Shown here piece after piece: positions 36,911 through 46,608 of a DNA stretch of 64,000 bases. A program made the translations under genes and the position numbers. Within the stretch, counting starts at the first letter, position 1; the number at the start of each line of letters is the position of its first letter. The DNA is from Bettongia penicillata ogilbyi (Eukaryota > Chordata > Mammalia > Diprotodontia > Potoroidae), in contig JAJHZJ010000220.1 in assembly GCA_023548195.1 (NCBI GenBank), positions 751,279 through 815,278 of the forward strand, written 5' to 3'. A model generated the notes under the pieces. The model was given only the letters and a program-made list of their open reading frames with translations, was not told the DNA's origin and did no database searches.

Positions 36911-37563
36911 TTTCCCATCCAGTTACTTGACTTCTGAGATTCCTGTCCACCCCTGCCTAGATCCGCCCAGTTAGTGCTTGGGCTCTGAGATTCAAATGGG
37001 CTTTCTGAGGCGTCTGTGGCTGCTATTCAATGTGAGCTTAAGTTCTGGTGCTGGCGTGGGGACAGGGCCGCCTCCCAGGCTCAGCTCCCTCAGGGGGTTT
37101 ATGCAGACACCTGAGCTTCTGCCTGCTGCTCAGGGAGTCCTAGGCTGCTACTATCTCTGCCACCACCCCTGCCTCTGTGGCTTCCTCCTGAGGGGGCCCG
37201 AGCTACGGAGACATCCCGCTCCCCTCTCGGCCAGCCCAGACGTCTCTCTCACTGACTTGGAGCACCTGTGGGTGGAGGGACCTTCCTGGCCGCCAGCGGT
37301 TCCGTCCCTGAAGCCTGCTCGAATCTGCTCCTCTCGGCCGCAGGGCCAGGGTGGCCCTGGGTGGGTTCTGCTTTCTGGGGTGCAACGGACACTGGGGACG
37401 GCTCTCCAGGGCTCTCTGGAACAGAAATCTCTTCCACTGTGTTTCTGCACACCTTGCAGTGATCCAGAATTTGTGGGGAGTTCCTCTTGTAGGAAATATA
37501 TGGGCTGTGGGTTCGCAGCTAGCATATGTGAGTCTTTCTACTCCTCCATCTTGACTCCACCCC
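36911..37563 (-). promoter_or_regulatory. HAL1 copy A 5' UTR / internal promoter
   Basis: GC-rich and CpG-bearing against an AT-rich background, beginning with the L1-type CAAGATGG block on minus. The variable tandem unit occurs once (37054-37112) and lacks about 9 bp compared with other copies. Confidence 0.65.
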
Positions 37564-37581
37564 TGACTTAGTTACATTTTC
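37564..37581. repeat. Target-site duplication of copy A, right
   Basis: TGACTTAGTTACATTTTC, matching 33787-33804 at all 18 positions and abutting the 5' end of copy A exactly. Confidence 0.9.
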
Positions 37582-38039
37582 CACCCATGCACTCTCCTGC
37601 AGTTATTGTCCTGGCAACTAGGCTGGATCTATACAAAGGTTATATATACACATCTTTTGCCAGAATTCTGTTTCTTCTTAGCTAAAAGAACAGTCCTTTC
37701 TTCCACTTGAGACCTCTGACTGCTCTTTAAAAGAAGGACATCAATGCTGAGAATTCCCATGCAAATTAGCTGGCTCTTTTTTCATCTGAATTCTTTTCCT
37801 TTAGCAGCTCATGTATGCTTTAATTCATAGTATGGTAATCTGTTAATAAAATCCAGACTTTCCTTTATACTTCTGCAAGCTCTTTCCCTGGTTTTATTGG
37901 TATTCCTTGCAAACACCTTTCCAGGTTTCTAAGTTCCTCCTCTTGTAACGTCCTTCCCAGTTTTCACATGGTCCAGTGCTTTTAGCCCATTCCTCTGCTA
38001 GGGAGGAATAGTGTAAATCCCCCCATCCCCACTGCCATT

Positions 38040-38559
38040 TGTAGTGCCAACGTGATATTCACAGCCACTACAAGTGGTCATCAATCGCAGTACAATTCTG
38101 CATCACAAAATAGTACAGATCCTCCATGTGGAAAACAGACCCAAAACATTTATTCAGACAACAGAAAGACAAATCCATCATAATCTATATACAGAAAAAT
38201 GCAGAGGACAACACTATCCCCAAGTATTCCCCTGCTAGGCTTACCACAATCAAGTTCCATTAAATAAATCACAAGCAGGATTATTTAAATAAAATTCACT
38301 AATTACTAAACAAAATTACAAACAGGCTTGTTCACTCACATTAGTCAGCTGTCTGCTTGCCTACATCCTTCCTAATTTTGACTACACTCATGACTAACTT
38401 CCTCTCAGCTCTGCTCCAACTCCACCTCTTCCTGTTCCACTAGTTCAGCAAACTCCTCCTTCCACAGACTCATGTGACTCAGGCTTCCATCTGACTCAGA
38501 CAGATCACATGGATATATTACTGAATGAGAAAGATCTCCCCATTTAACTTACCATTACA
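38040..38559 (-). mobile_element. LTR-like block (endogenous retrovirus)
   Basis: On the minus strand a 520-bp block starts TGTAATGG and ends CACTACA, the usual TG...CA boundary. It has an AATAAA at about three-quarters of its length (around 38140) and a GGAAGGAGGAGTTTGCTGA-type GC-rich promoter-like stretch near 38455. A TGG follows two bases after its end, where a primer-binding site would start. No matching target duplication was found, so it may be a 5' LTR with decayed interior, not a solo LTR. Confidence 0.55.
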
Positions 38560-38569
38560 GCTCTGAAGA

Positions 38570-39085
38570 TTTTTTGTTATGGGGTTCATTGATGGCTTGT
38601 TCAATTTCCTGTTTTCTGAAATGAAGTTATTTAAGTATTTTATTTCCTTTCATTTCAATCTGGGCAATTTATATTTTTTAAATATGCTTCTATTTCACTA
38701 GAATTGCCAAATTTATTCACAAAGAGTTGAGCAAAACAGTTACTAATTATTGTTTTGATTTCCTCTGCATTGGTGATAAATTTCATTTTTGATGTTGGTA
38801 ATGGAGTTTTCTTTCTGTTTTTGTTTTTATTTTATTGCTTTTTTAATAAAACCAGATTTTAGTTCTATTTAATAGTTCAATAGTTTTCTTAACTTCAATT
38901 TCTCTAATCTCTCCTTTGCAAAATTTCAAATTTGATATTTAATTGGAAATTTTAATTTATTATTTTTTTAGCTTTTTGAATTGCATGCCCAATCCATTGA
39001 TTGCTTCTTTCTGTATTTAAATCATGTAAACATTTAGAGATAAAAAACTTCCCCTAAGAACCATGTTCACTGCATCTCCTTCCCT
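38570..39085 (-). mobile_element. L1 ORF2 fragment (canonical L1)
   Basis: The plus strand follows the antisense of L1 ORF2 between the endonuclease and reverse-transcriptase domains: an AAACCAGATTTTAGTTCTAT block (38850-38869), then CATTTAGAGATAAAAAACTTCCCCTAAGAACC (around 39030-39062). It is truncated on both sides. Confidence 0.6.
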
Positions 39086-39384
39086 CTTGACTACATTTTT
39101 GCATTTGATCATGGCTTAGTTCAATCTGTCCTACCTCCTCTCAGCCCTTTCTCTTAAAGCAAATAAAAACAATTGTGTGAAACTAGAAGAAATGAAGATG
39201 TGTTTGATGATGCCTGAAACATTTCACCTTTATAGTCACCTTCCAAATCAAATAAAAAGAAAGTGGTGCATTTTCACATTTTTCTCAGGTCAAAGTTACT
39301 CTGTATTTGACTTGATTCTATTGTTCTTTTCAATTATATTGTTGATAGCATTTTGTGTATCATTTTATTCCAATTTCCTAATTT

Positions 39385-39512
39385 TATGGATGAGGAAACT
39401 TAGGTAACATAGCACTGGAACTGAAATTAAAGAAGTGATCCTCAAATCCTGACTCTTCCATTTAGTCCCTGTGGAACCTCAGCAAGGTATTCAACCTGTC
39501 AGTGCCTCAAAT
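39385..39512 (+). mobile_element. SINE fragment interrupted by copy B
   Basis: MIR-like text (GATGAGGAAACTTAGGTAAC, then CCTCAGCAAGGTATTCAACC) runs directly into the left end of copy B. Confidence 0.45.
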
Positions 39513-39672
39513 TCCCTATTTATATTTTTTTTGTTTTTTTTTAATAAAAATTTATTTATTTAACTTTTTACATTCATTTTCACAAAATTTTGGGTTCCAA
39601 ATTTTCTTCCCTTTTATCCCCTACCCCTACCCCAATACACCAAGCATTCTAATTTTCCCTATCACCAATCTA

Positions 39673-40299
39673 TCATCCCTCCCTTCTCTTGTCCCCATCT
39701 TCTCTTTTGTCCTGTAGGTCCAGATGACTTTCTATTCCACATTGACTGTATTTCTTATTTCCTAGTAGCAAGAACAATACTAAACAGTTGTTCCTAAAAC
39801 TTTGAGTTCCAAATTCTCCACATTCCTCCCTCCTCACCCATCCCCTTTGGGAAGGCAGGCAATTCAATATAGGCCATATCTGTGTAGTTTTGCAAATGAC
39901 TTCGATAATAGCCCTGTTGTGTAAGATGAACTGTATTTCCCTCCACCCTATCCTGCACCCCATTGTTTATATTCTGCCTTTTGATCCTGTCCATCTCCGA
40001 ATGTTGACTTCAAATTGTTCCCTCCTCTCATTGCCCTCCCTTCCATCATCGCCCCCCCCCCCTTGCTTATCTCCTTCTCCCCCACTTTCCTGTATTGTAA
40101 GATAGGTTTTCATACCAAAATGAGTGTGCATTTTATTTCTTCCTTTAGTCGAATATGATGAGGGTAAACTTCTTGTTTTTTTCTCAGCTCTCCTCTTTTT
40201 CCCTCCAAGAAAAAGGCTCCTGCTAGCCTCTTGAATGAGATATAGTTTACCCCATTCCATTTCACCCTCTCTCCTCCCACTACATTTCTCTCTCACCAT
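39673..40299 (-). pseudogene. Candidate downstream ORF of HAL1 copy B (one stop)
   Basis: A 209-codon frame starting ATGGTGAGAGAG 233 nt after ORF1 and ending at the TGA shared with A and C. A single TAA at 39969-39967 breaks it; otherwise all codons are open, and the second half is not purine-skewed (for example ICKTTQIWPILNCLPSQR). Length differences from A are +6, -6 and a split +2/+1, all frame-neutral. It is the most complete of the three versions. No known domain was recognised. Confidence 0.45.
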
Positions 40300-40532
40300 T
40301 TACCTTAATTTCTTTTAAGATATGGTCCCATCCTATTCAATTCACTCTGTGCTCTCTGTCTCTGTATGTGTGTGCATGTGTGTATGTGTGTATGTGTGGT
40401 CCCACCAACTACCCAGATACTGAAAAGTTTTAAGAGTTACAAATATTGTCTTTCCATGTAGGAATGTAAACAGTTCACTTTTGGTAAGTCCCTTATGAAT
40501 TCTCTTTGCTGTTTACTTTTTCATGCTTCTTC

Positions 40533-41633
40533 TCATTCTTGTGTTTGAAAGTCAAATTTTCTTTTCAGCTCTGATCTTTTCATCAAGAATGCTTGAAAGT
40601 CCTCTGTTTCATTGAAAGACCATATTTTCCCCTGAAGTATTATAAACAGTTTTGCTGGGTATGTGATTCTTGGTTTGAGTCCTAGATCCTTTGACTTCTG
40701 GAATATCCTATTCCATGCCCTTCGATCCCTTAATGTAGAAGCTGCTAGGTCTTGTGTTATCCTGATTGTATTTCCACAATACTGGAATTGTTTCTTTCTA
40801 GCTGCTTGCAATAATTTCTCCTTGACATGGGAATTCTGGAATTTGGCCACAATGTTCCTAGGAGTTTCTACTTTTGGATCTCTTTCAGTCAGTGATTAAT
40901 GGATTCTATCAATACTTATTTTTCCCTCTGGTTGTAGAATATCAGGGCAGTTTTCCTCGATAATTTCATGGAAGTTATTATCTAGGATCTTTTTATGATC
41001 ATTACTTCCATGTAGTCCCATGATTTTTAAATTGTGTTTCCTGGATCTATTTTCCATGTCAGTTGTTTTTCCCATGAGATCTTTCACATTCTCTTCCATT
41101 TTTTCATTCTTTTGCTTTTGTTTTGTGATTTCTTGGTTTCTCAGAAAGTCATTAGACTCCATCTGTTCCATTCTCATTTTGAGAGAACTATTATCTTCAG
41201 TGAGCTTTTGAACCTCTTTTTCCATTTGGCTAATTCTGCTTTTGAAAGCATTCTTCTCCTCATTGGCTTTTTGAACCTCTTTTGCCAATTGAGTGAGCCT
41301 ATTTTTCAAAGTTTTATTTTCTTCAGCATTTTTTTGGGTCTCTTTTACCAAGGTATTGACCCATTTTTCATGCTTTTCTTGCATCTCTCTCATTTCTCTT
41401 CCCAGTTTATCCTCCACCTGTCTAACTTGATTTTCAATATCCTTTTTGAGCTCTTCCATGGCCTGAGCCCACTGGACATCCACCTGGGATGTCTGATATA
41501 CAGAGGCCCCAACGTCCACGTCTTTCCCTGATGGTAAGAATTGTTCCTCGTCATCAGAATTGGATGGCGGGTACATCTGCACCCCCTCAAAGTAGCTCTC
41601 TATGGTCTTATTTTGCTTCCTTTTTCTGGGCAT
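40533..41633 (-). pseudogene. ORF1 of HAL1 copy B (single stop)
   Basis: An ORF1-type protein of 366 codons starting MPRKRKQNKTIESYFEG, with the same coiled coil, RRM and C-terminal domain as in A. One in-frame TAA at 40898-40896, just before the codons TERDPK in the RRM, replaces an arginine codon. Nothing else breaks it, so this is the least damaged ORF1 in the window. It likely bound HAL1 RNA as a trimer, by analogy with L1 ORF1p. Confidence 0.88.
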
Positions 41634-42370
41634 TTTCCTAGCCAGTTACTTGAGTTCTAAGATTCCTGTCCACCCCTGCCTAGATCCGCCCAGCTAGTGC
41701 TTGGGGTCTGAGATTCAAATGGGCTTTCTGTGGCAGGAGTGGCTGCTATTCAATGTAAGCTTAAGTTCTGGTGCTTAGGTGGGGGCAGGGCTGCCTCCCA
41801 GGTTCAGTTCCCTCAGAGACTTTATGCAGCGACCTTCAGTAATGGAGCAGGTGGGGGCAGGGCCGCTTCCCAGGCTCAGTTTCCTCAGGGGCTTTATGTA
41901 GAGACCTTTGGTAATGGAGCTTCTGCCTGCTCTAGGAGTCCTGGCCACCATTGCCTCTGCCACTGCCTCTGCCACTCCCTCCACCACTGCCTCCCAAGGG
42001 AGCCTGAGTCACAGAGACACCCCACTCCCCTCTCGGCCATCCCAGATGTCTCTCTCACTGACCTGCAGTGCCTGTGGGCGGAGGGACCTTCGCGGCTGCC
42101 ATGATTCTGTCCCTGAAACCTGCTCGGATCTGCTCCTCTGGGGCTGTGGCCAGGGCAGCTCAGGGGTGGGCTCCACTTTCTGGGGCATGATGGACCCAGG
42201 GAACGACTCTCCAGTTCTCTCTGGAATGGAAATATTTGCCACTGTGTTTCTGCGCACCTTGCAGTGATCCAGAATTTGTGGGGAATTCTTCTTGCCAGGA
42301 ATATATGGGCTGTGGGTTTGGAGCTAGCATATGTGAGTCTTTCTACTCCACCATCTTGGTTCCACCCCCC
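41634..42370 (-). promoter_or_regulatory. HAL1 copy B 5' UTR / internal promoter
   Basis: A GC-rich region bearing the CCAAGATGG motif near its 5' end. It contains two 72-bp tandem units, listed separately. Confidence 0.65.
41777..41920 (-). repeat. 5' UTR tandem repeat of copy B, two units
   Basis: Units 41777-41848 and 41849-41920, period 72 bp. Each starts AGGTGGGGGCAGGG and ends TAATGGAGC on the plus strand, with scattered differences between units. Confidence 0.9.
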
Positions 42371-43515
42371 TTCCTCATTTATTTTTGTTGTAAATATCTC
42401 TTTATGCAAGTCATTTGATATAAAATGGTTAAAGAGAAATGAAGCAACAGTCACTTGCACTTGAGGGGTTGAGTGTGTAAAAAATTGGTTATTGTAAGAT
42501 CTGATTAACAAAGATATACCTCTAAACCATTAAACATACCCCTAGAAACCTGAGGAAGTCATGTAGCAACCTGGCTCTGAAACAGTGGGTCACACTAGTT
42601 ATAGAAATGGATTAATCAATCTACAACTGGAAGAAACTCCAGCAACCATCTTATCCAACACTCTCTTTTTATAGATGATGAAAATGAGTCCTGAGAAATT
42701 TGAATAACTAGATCAAGGTCGCTTACATAGCAAGTGTCAGAGGTGGGATGTTAACTCACATCTTGAAACTCCAAGAGTTGTTTCCAGTATCTGTAGATAC
42801 TGTGACATTGGCAAACATACCGTCATTTTTTCAGTATTCATATAAGAATTTAGATGCTGCAGTTGAGCAGAAAATAGGCTGCATGTTAGCAATAGGTGAT
42901 GGGAAACATTTCACAAGCTAACATGTTGTCATAGTAACCATATCACCCAACTATTGCCCCTAAACAGAATCCATTTCCTCAATTATTTAAACCATGGGAT
43001 GCTGAGTGAAAGGGTTCTATGCAAAGATGATTTCCAAGGACTGGCTTATATGAAGTGGCACAAGAGAATTTGAATCCTAATGGGACAGTGCAATAAACAC
43101 TTTGGTTAGATCTGACAAGGTTAGTCTGAGCTATTTTTCTCTCTTTTCCAACTTGCCTCTATTTTCTCACATGATAGTTTATTTTTTTTCTCAGTAAACT
43201 TATAGCTGGCAATGAATATGGAAATTTGATTCGATTTTGTTACATAGTTAATGGTTACCTTTGATAATTATTAAGTCAGAGAGTAAATAAAAAGATCAAA
43301 TATTGGACCAGTAACATTAGATATATCTATTTTGAGATTCTAAAACAAAATACATTTTATACGAATTATTTTTTTATTTTTACTCTCAGTTTACAGAACA
43401 CTAAATAGAATGAATAATTTTTTCAAAGAGAAGAACAGAAAGAGGATTGTACATGAAAGTGCATTATGTGCATCTTTCTTTTCATTTTAAGCAAAGTGTC
43501 ATAGAAAAATACATA
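42371..43515. other. Unique or unrecognised DNA between B and E
   Basis: Only a MIR-like minus-strand stretch at 42630-42790 can be named. No gene signal. Confidence 0.4.
42630..42790 (-). mobile_element. MIR-like SINE, minus strand
   Basis: The plus strand reads TTTATAGATGATGAAAATGA, CTAGATCAAGGTCGCTTACA and GTGTCAGAGGTGGGATGTTA, the antisense order of a MIR-type SINE. Confidence 0.5.
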
Positions 43516-43517
43516 TT

Positions 43518-43605
43518 TTCTTTTCTTAAAAAGTATTTAGCATTTTATCTTTCTCCTATTACATGAAAAAGATTTTTTAACATTTTTTTTTAAGACTTCC
43601 AGGTC
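43518..43605 (-). mobile_element. 3' terminus of old copy E, cut off by D and C
   Basis: TTAGCATTTT...TCCTATTACATGAAAAAGA resembles the terminal 3' UTR of copy G (14250-14290) and continues logically into 49576, where the rest of E resumes. D and C lie between. Confidence 0.55.
43592..43605. repeat. Target-site duplication of copy C, left
   Basis: AAGACTTCCAGGTC, preceded by a T run (TT|AAGA, an L1-endonuclease type site) and identical to 46595-46608. Confidence 0.9.
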
Positions 43606-43616
43606 AGGGGGCGGAG

Positions 43617-43625
43617 CCAAGATGG
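43617..43625 (+). promoter_or_regulatory. YY1-type motif at the 5' end of copy C
   Basis: CCAAGATGG lies about a dozen bases from the element start, the place where L1 promoters carry a YY1 site that positions transcription starts. A second CAAGATAGCGG-like copy follows at 43632. Confidence 0.55.
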
Positions 43626-44108
43626 TGGAGTCAAGATAGCGGAATAGAAGGAAGCACGTTTATGAGCTCCGAAACCAAAGCCCATAGAATTAATGTAAAA
43701 AGAGTCCCCCATAACTTCTGGGTCAATACAAGGTGTGCAGAAACGGAGTGGAAGAGATTTCCGTTCCAGGGAGCCCTAGAGACCCGTCCCCAGGGACCGT
43801 CCCACTCCGGAAAGTGGAGCCCACCCGCAGCGCTGCCCTGGCCGTGGCCCCAGAGAAGCTGATCTGAGCAGGCTTCAGAGACGGAAGCTCTGGCAGCCGG
43901 GAAAGTCCCTCCGCCCACAGAAGCTACAGGTCAGTGAGAAAGAAAGCCGGGCTGAAGGAGAGGGGAAGCGGGGCATCTCCGTGACTCGGGCCCCCTCGGG
44001 AGGAAGCGGTGGTGGCAGGGACGGGGGCAGGAAGCAGCGGAGGCAGAGGTGTGGGCGGCGGCTGAAGCGGCAGCGGCCCAGGACTCAGGAATCCCCCAAC
44101 AGCAGGCA

Positions 44109-44335
44109 GGATCTTCATTACGGAAGATTCCTGCATAAAACCTGAGGGATCTGAGCCTGGGAGATGGCCCTGTCCCCACCCCGCTCTATTACTGAAGGCT
44201 TCTGCTTAAAGCCCGTGAGGGAACTGAGCCTGGGAGGCAAGCCCCCCATCCCGCCCCCACCCGCTCCATTCCTGAAAGTCTCCACATAAAGGCCCTGAGG
44301 GATCTGAGCCTGGGAGGTGGCCCTGCCTCCACCCC
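44109..44335 (+). repeat. 5' UTR tandem repeat of copy C, three units
   Basis: Units start at about 44109, 44183 and 44263, and each carries TGAGCCTGGGAGG and a CCCCACC-like end. The middle unit is about 8 bp longer. They correspond to the two units of B and the one of A. Confidence 0.85.
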
Positions 44336-44471
44336 AGCACCTGAACTAAAGCTCACTGATTGACAGCTGGCAGGAGGAAAGCCCATTTAAATCTCAGAGG
44401 CCAAGCACTAGCTAGGCGGATCCAGGTGGGGGTGGAAAGGAATCTTAGAAGTCAAGTAACTGGCTGGGAAA

Positions 44472-45573
44472 ATGCCTAGAAAAGGGAAGAAAAATAAGAC
44501 TTTAGAGAGTTTTTTCCAACAAATGCAAATGATCCCAACCTTCGGATCTGATGACGAGGACATATCCTTGCCATCAGGCAAAGACGTGGAGGGCGGGGCC
44601 TCAGTACCCCAGACACCCCAGGGGGGGTGGCAGGTGGGCTCAGGCCCGGGAAGAGCTCAAAAAGGATTTTGAAAAGCAAGTTAGACAGGTGGAGGAAAAA
44701 CTGGGAAGAGAAATGTCAGAGATGCAAGAAAAGTATGAAAAACGGGTCAATACGTTGGTAAAGGAGACCCAAAAAAATGCTGAGGAAATTGACACCTTGA
44801 AAAATAGGCTCACTCAATTGGCAAAGGAGGTTCAAAAAGTCAATGAGGAGAAGAATGCTTTCAAAAGCAGAATGAGCCAAATGGAAAAAGAGGCTCAAAA
44901 GCTCACTGAATTTAATAGTTCTCTCAAAATTAGAATGGAACAGATGGAGTCTAATGACTTTCTGAGAAACCAAGAAATCACCAAACAAAACCAAAAGAAC
45001 GAAAAAATGGAAGAGAATGTGAAATAAATCATGGGAAAAACAACTGACCTGGAAAATAGATCCAGGAGAGACAATTTAAAAATTATGGGACTACCTGAAA
45101 GTCATGATCAAAAAAAGAGCCTAGACATCATCTTCCATGAAATTATCAAGGAAAACTGCCCTGACATTCTAGAACCAGAGGACAAAATAAGTATTGAAAG
45201 AATCCATCGATCACCACCTGAAAGAGATCCAAAAAGAGAAACTCCTAGGAACATTGTGGCCAAATTCCAGAACTCCCAGCTCAAGGAAAAAATCTTGCAA
45301 GCAGCTAGAAAGAAACAATTCCAGTACTGTGGAAATACAATCAGGATAACCCAAGATCTAGCAGCTTCTACATTAAGGGATCGAAGGGCATGGAATAGGA
45401 TATTCCAGAAGGCAAAGGAACTAGGACTCAAACCAAGAATCACCTACCCAGCTAAACTGAGTATAATACTTCAAGGGAAAATATGGTCTTTCAATGAAAC
45501 AGAGGACTTTCAATCATTCTTAATGAAAAGACCAGAGCTGAAAAGAAAATTTGACTTTCAAACACAAGAATGA
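44472..45573 (+). pseudogene. ORF1 of HAL1 copy C (frameshift plus stop)
   Basis: Starts MPRKGKKNKTLESFFQQ. The length is 1102 nt against 1101 in A and B, owing to one extra G in the G run around 44620-44628 (after QTPQG), which shifts the frame. The normal frame resumes downstream with EELKKDFEKQVRQVEEKLGR (coiled coil). A TAA at 45025-45027 replaces a tyrosine just before the linker to the RRM. The RRM and C-terminal domain (45031-45573) are open. The protein would be non-functional as it stands. Confidence 0.88.
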
Positions 45574-45806
45574 GAAGAAGCATGAAAAAGGAAACAGCAA
45601 AGAGAAGTCTTAAGGGACTTACCAGAAGTGAACTGTTTACATTCATACAGGGGAAGACAATATTTCTAACTCTTAAAACTTTTCAGTATCTGGGTAGTTG
45701 GTGGGATCACACATACACATGTACACGCATGCACACACATACAGAGATAGAGAGCACAGATTGAACTGAATAAGATGGGACCATACCTTAAAAGAAACTA
45801 AGGTAA

Positions 45807-46439
45807 ATGGTGAGAGAGAAATGTAGCGGGAGGAAAGAGAGGGAAAGGGAAGGGGGTAACTATATGTCATTTAAGAGGCAGGTAGGAGTTTTTCTTAGTG
45901 GAGGGAAAAAGAGGAGAGCTGAGAAAAAAAAAAAAACAACAAGAAGTTTACCCTCATCACATTTGACTAAACTAAGGAGTGACATGCACACTCATTTTGG
46001 TATGAAAACCTATCTTACAGTATAAGAAAGTGGGGGAGAAGGAGATATTGCAAGGGGGGGGGATGATGGAAGGGAGGGCAAAGGGAGGAGGGAGCAATTT
46101 GAAGTCAACACTTGGGGAGGGACAGGATCAAGAGACAGAAGAGAAACAATGAGGGGCAGGTTAGGAGGGATGGTAATCCAGTTAGTCTTACACAACACGA
46201 CTATCAGGGAGGTCATTTGCCAAACTACACAGATATGGCCTATATTGAATTGCCTGCCATCCCAAAGGGAATGGGTGGGGAGGGAGGGATAGGGAGAATT
46301 TGGAACTCAAAGTTTTAGGAACAACTGTTTAGTATTGTTGTTGCAACTAGGAAAGAAGACATACAGTTAATGAGGAATAGAAAGTCATCTGGCCCTACAG
46401 GAGAAAAGAGAAGATGGAGACAAGAGAAGGGAGGGATGA
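45807..46439 (+). pseudogene. Candidate downstream ORF of HAL1 copy C
   Basis: A 211-codon frame starting ATGGTGAGAGAG 233 nt after ORF1 and ending at the TGA shared with A and B. It has internal stops (TAA at 46021-46023, then others near the end), so it is dead here. Frame phase is kept in spite of a -1/+1 pair near 45859-45895, a +9 in the A run, and a +1/-4 pair around the G run at 46046-46062. In its second half it reads VIQLVLHNTTIREVICQTTQ, close to A. Confidence 0.4.
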
Positions 46440-46594
46440 CAGAAGAGAGGGCAGATTGGAGATAGGGAAAATTAGATTGCTTGGGGTATTGGGGTGGGGG
46501 GAGGGGATAAAAGGGGAGAAAATTTGGAACCCAAAAATTTGTGAAACTGAATGTAAAAAGTTAAATAAATAAATAAAATTAAAAGGAAAAAAAA

Positions 46595-46608
46595 AAGACT
46601 TCCAGGTC
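46595..46608. repeat. Target-site duplication of copy C, right
   Basis: AAGACTTCCAGGTC, directly after the A tail and directly before the first bases of copy D. Confidence 0.9.

Larger units (their letters stand above)
34749..37563 (-). mobile_element. HAL1-type element A
   Basis: A full-length copy on minus: 5' UTR 37563-36911, ORF1 36910-35810, 3' region 35809-34749 with an internal A-rich tail. No ORF2 is present between ORF1 and the tail. The 5' end has the L1-type CAAGATGG motif about ten bases in, a known YY1-type site in L1 promoters. The copy interrupts older DNA that has an LTR-like block on its right. ORF1 carries two in-frame stops. A (TG)n tract at 35606-35672 lies between ORF1 and the downstream reading frame. 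Confidence 0.88.
39513..42370 (-). mobile_element. HAL1-type element B
   Basis: A full-length minus-strand copy: 5' UTR 42370-41634, ORF1 41633-40533, 3' region 40532 to about 39534 with a short A tail. It has the same plan as A with no ORF2. Imperfect flanks (TTCCCTATTTATATTTTTT at 39512 and TTCCTCATTTATTTTTG at 42371) may be a decayed target duplication. It inserted into an old SINE. The C-rich (sense G-rich) tract around 40015-40090 is the L1-type 3' polypurine run. Confidence 0.85.
43606..46594 (+). mobile_element. HAL1-type element C (youngest by flanks)
   Basis: A full-length plus-strand copy with a perfect 14-bp target duplication: 5' UTR 43606-44471, ORF1 44472-45573, 3' region 45574-46594 including the G-rich polypurine run near 46031-46110, an AATAAATAAATAAA stretch and an A tail. 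It has no ORF2. It sits exactly between D and D's own upstream target sequence. ORF1 is broken by one frameshift and one stop. Confidence 0.92.

Noticed and set aside
36978..37571. A 197-codon plus-strand frame and several shorter frames around it
   Set aside because: They run antisense or in shadow frames through the GC-rich 5' UTR of copy A. GC-rich DNA has few stops, and copy B has similar but not conserved frames.
39513..39533. A clean target-site duplication for copy B
   Set aside because: The two flanks agree only with gaps and mismatches, so it is mentioned as a possible decayed duplication and not listed as a feature.
41894..42511. A 205-codon minus-strand frame
   Set aside because: It lies in the sense strand of copy B's 5' UTR but begins outside the element, and it is not kept in A or C.
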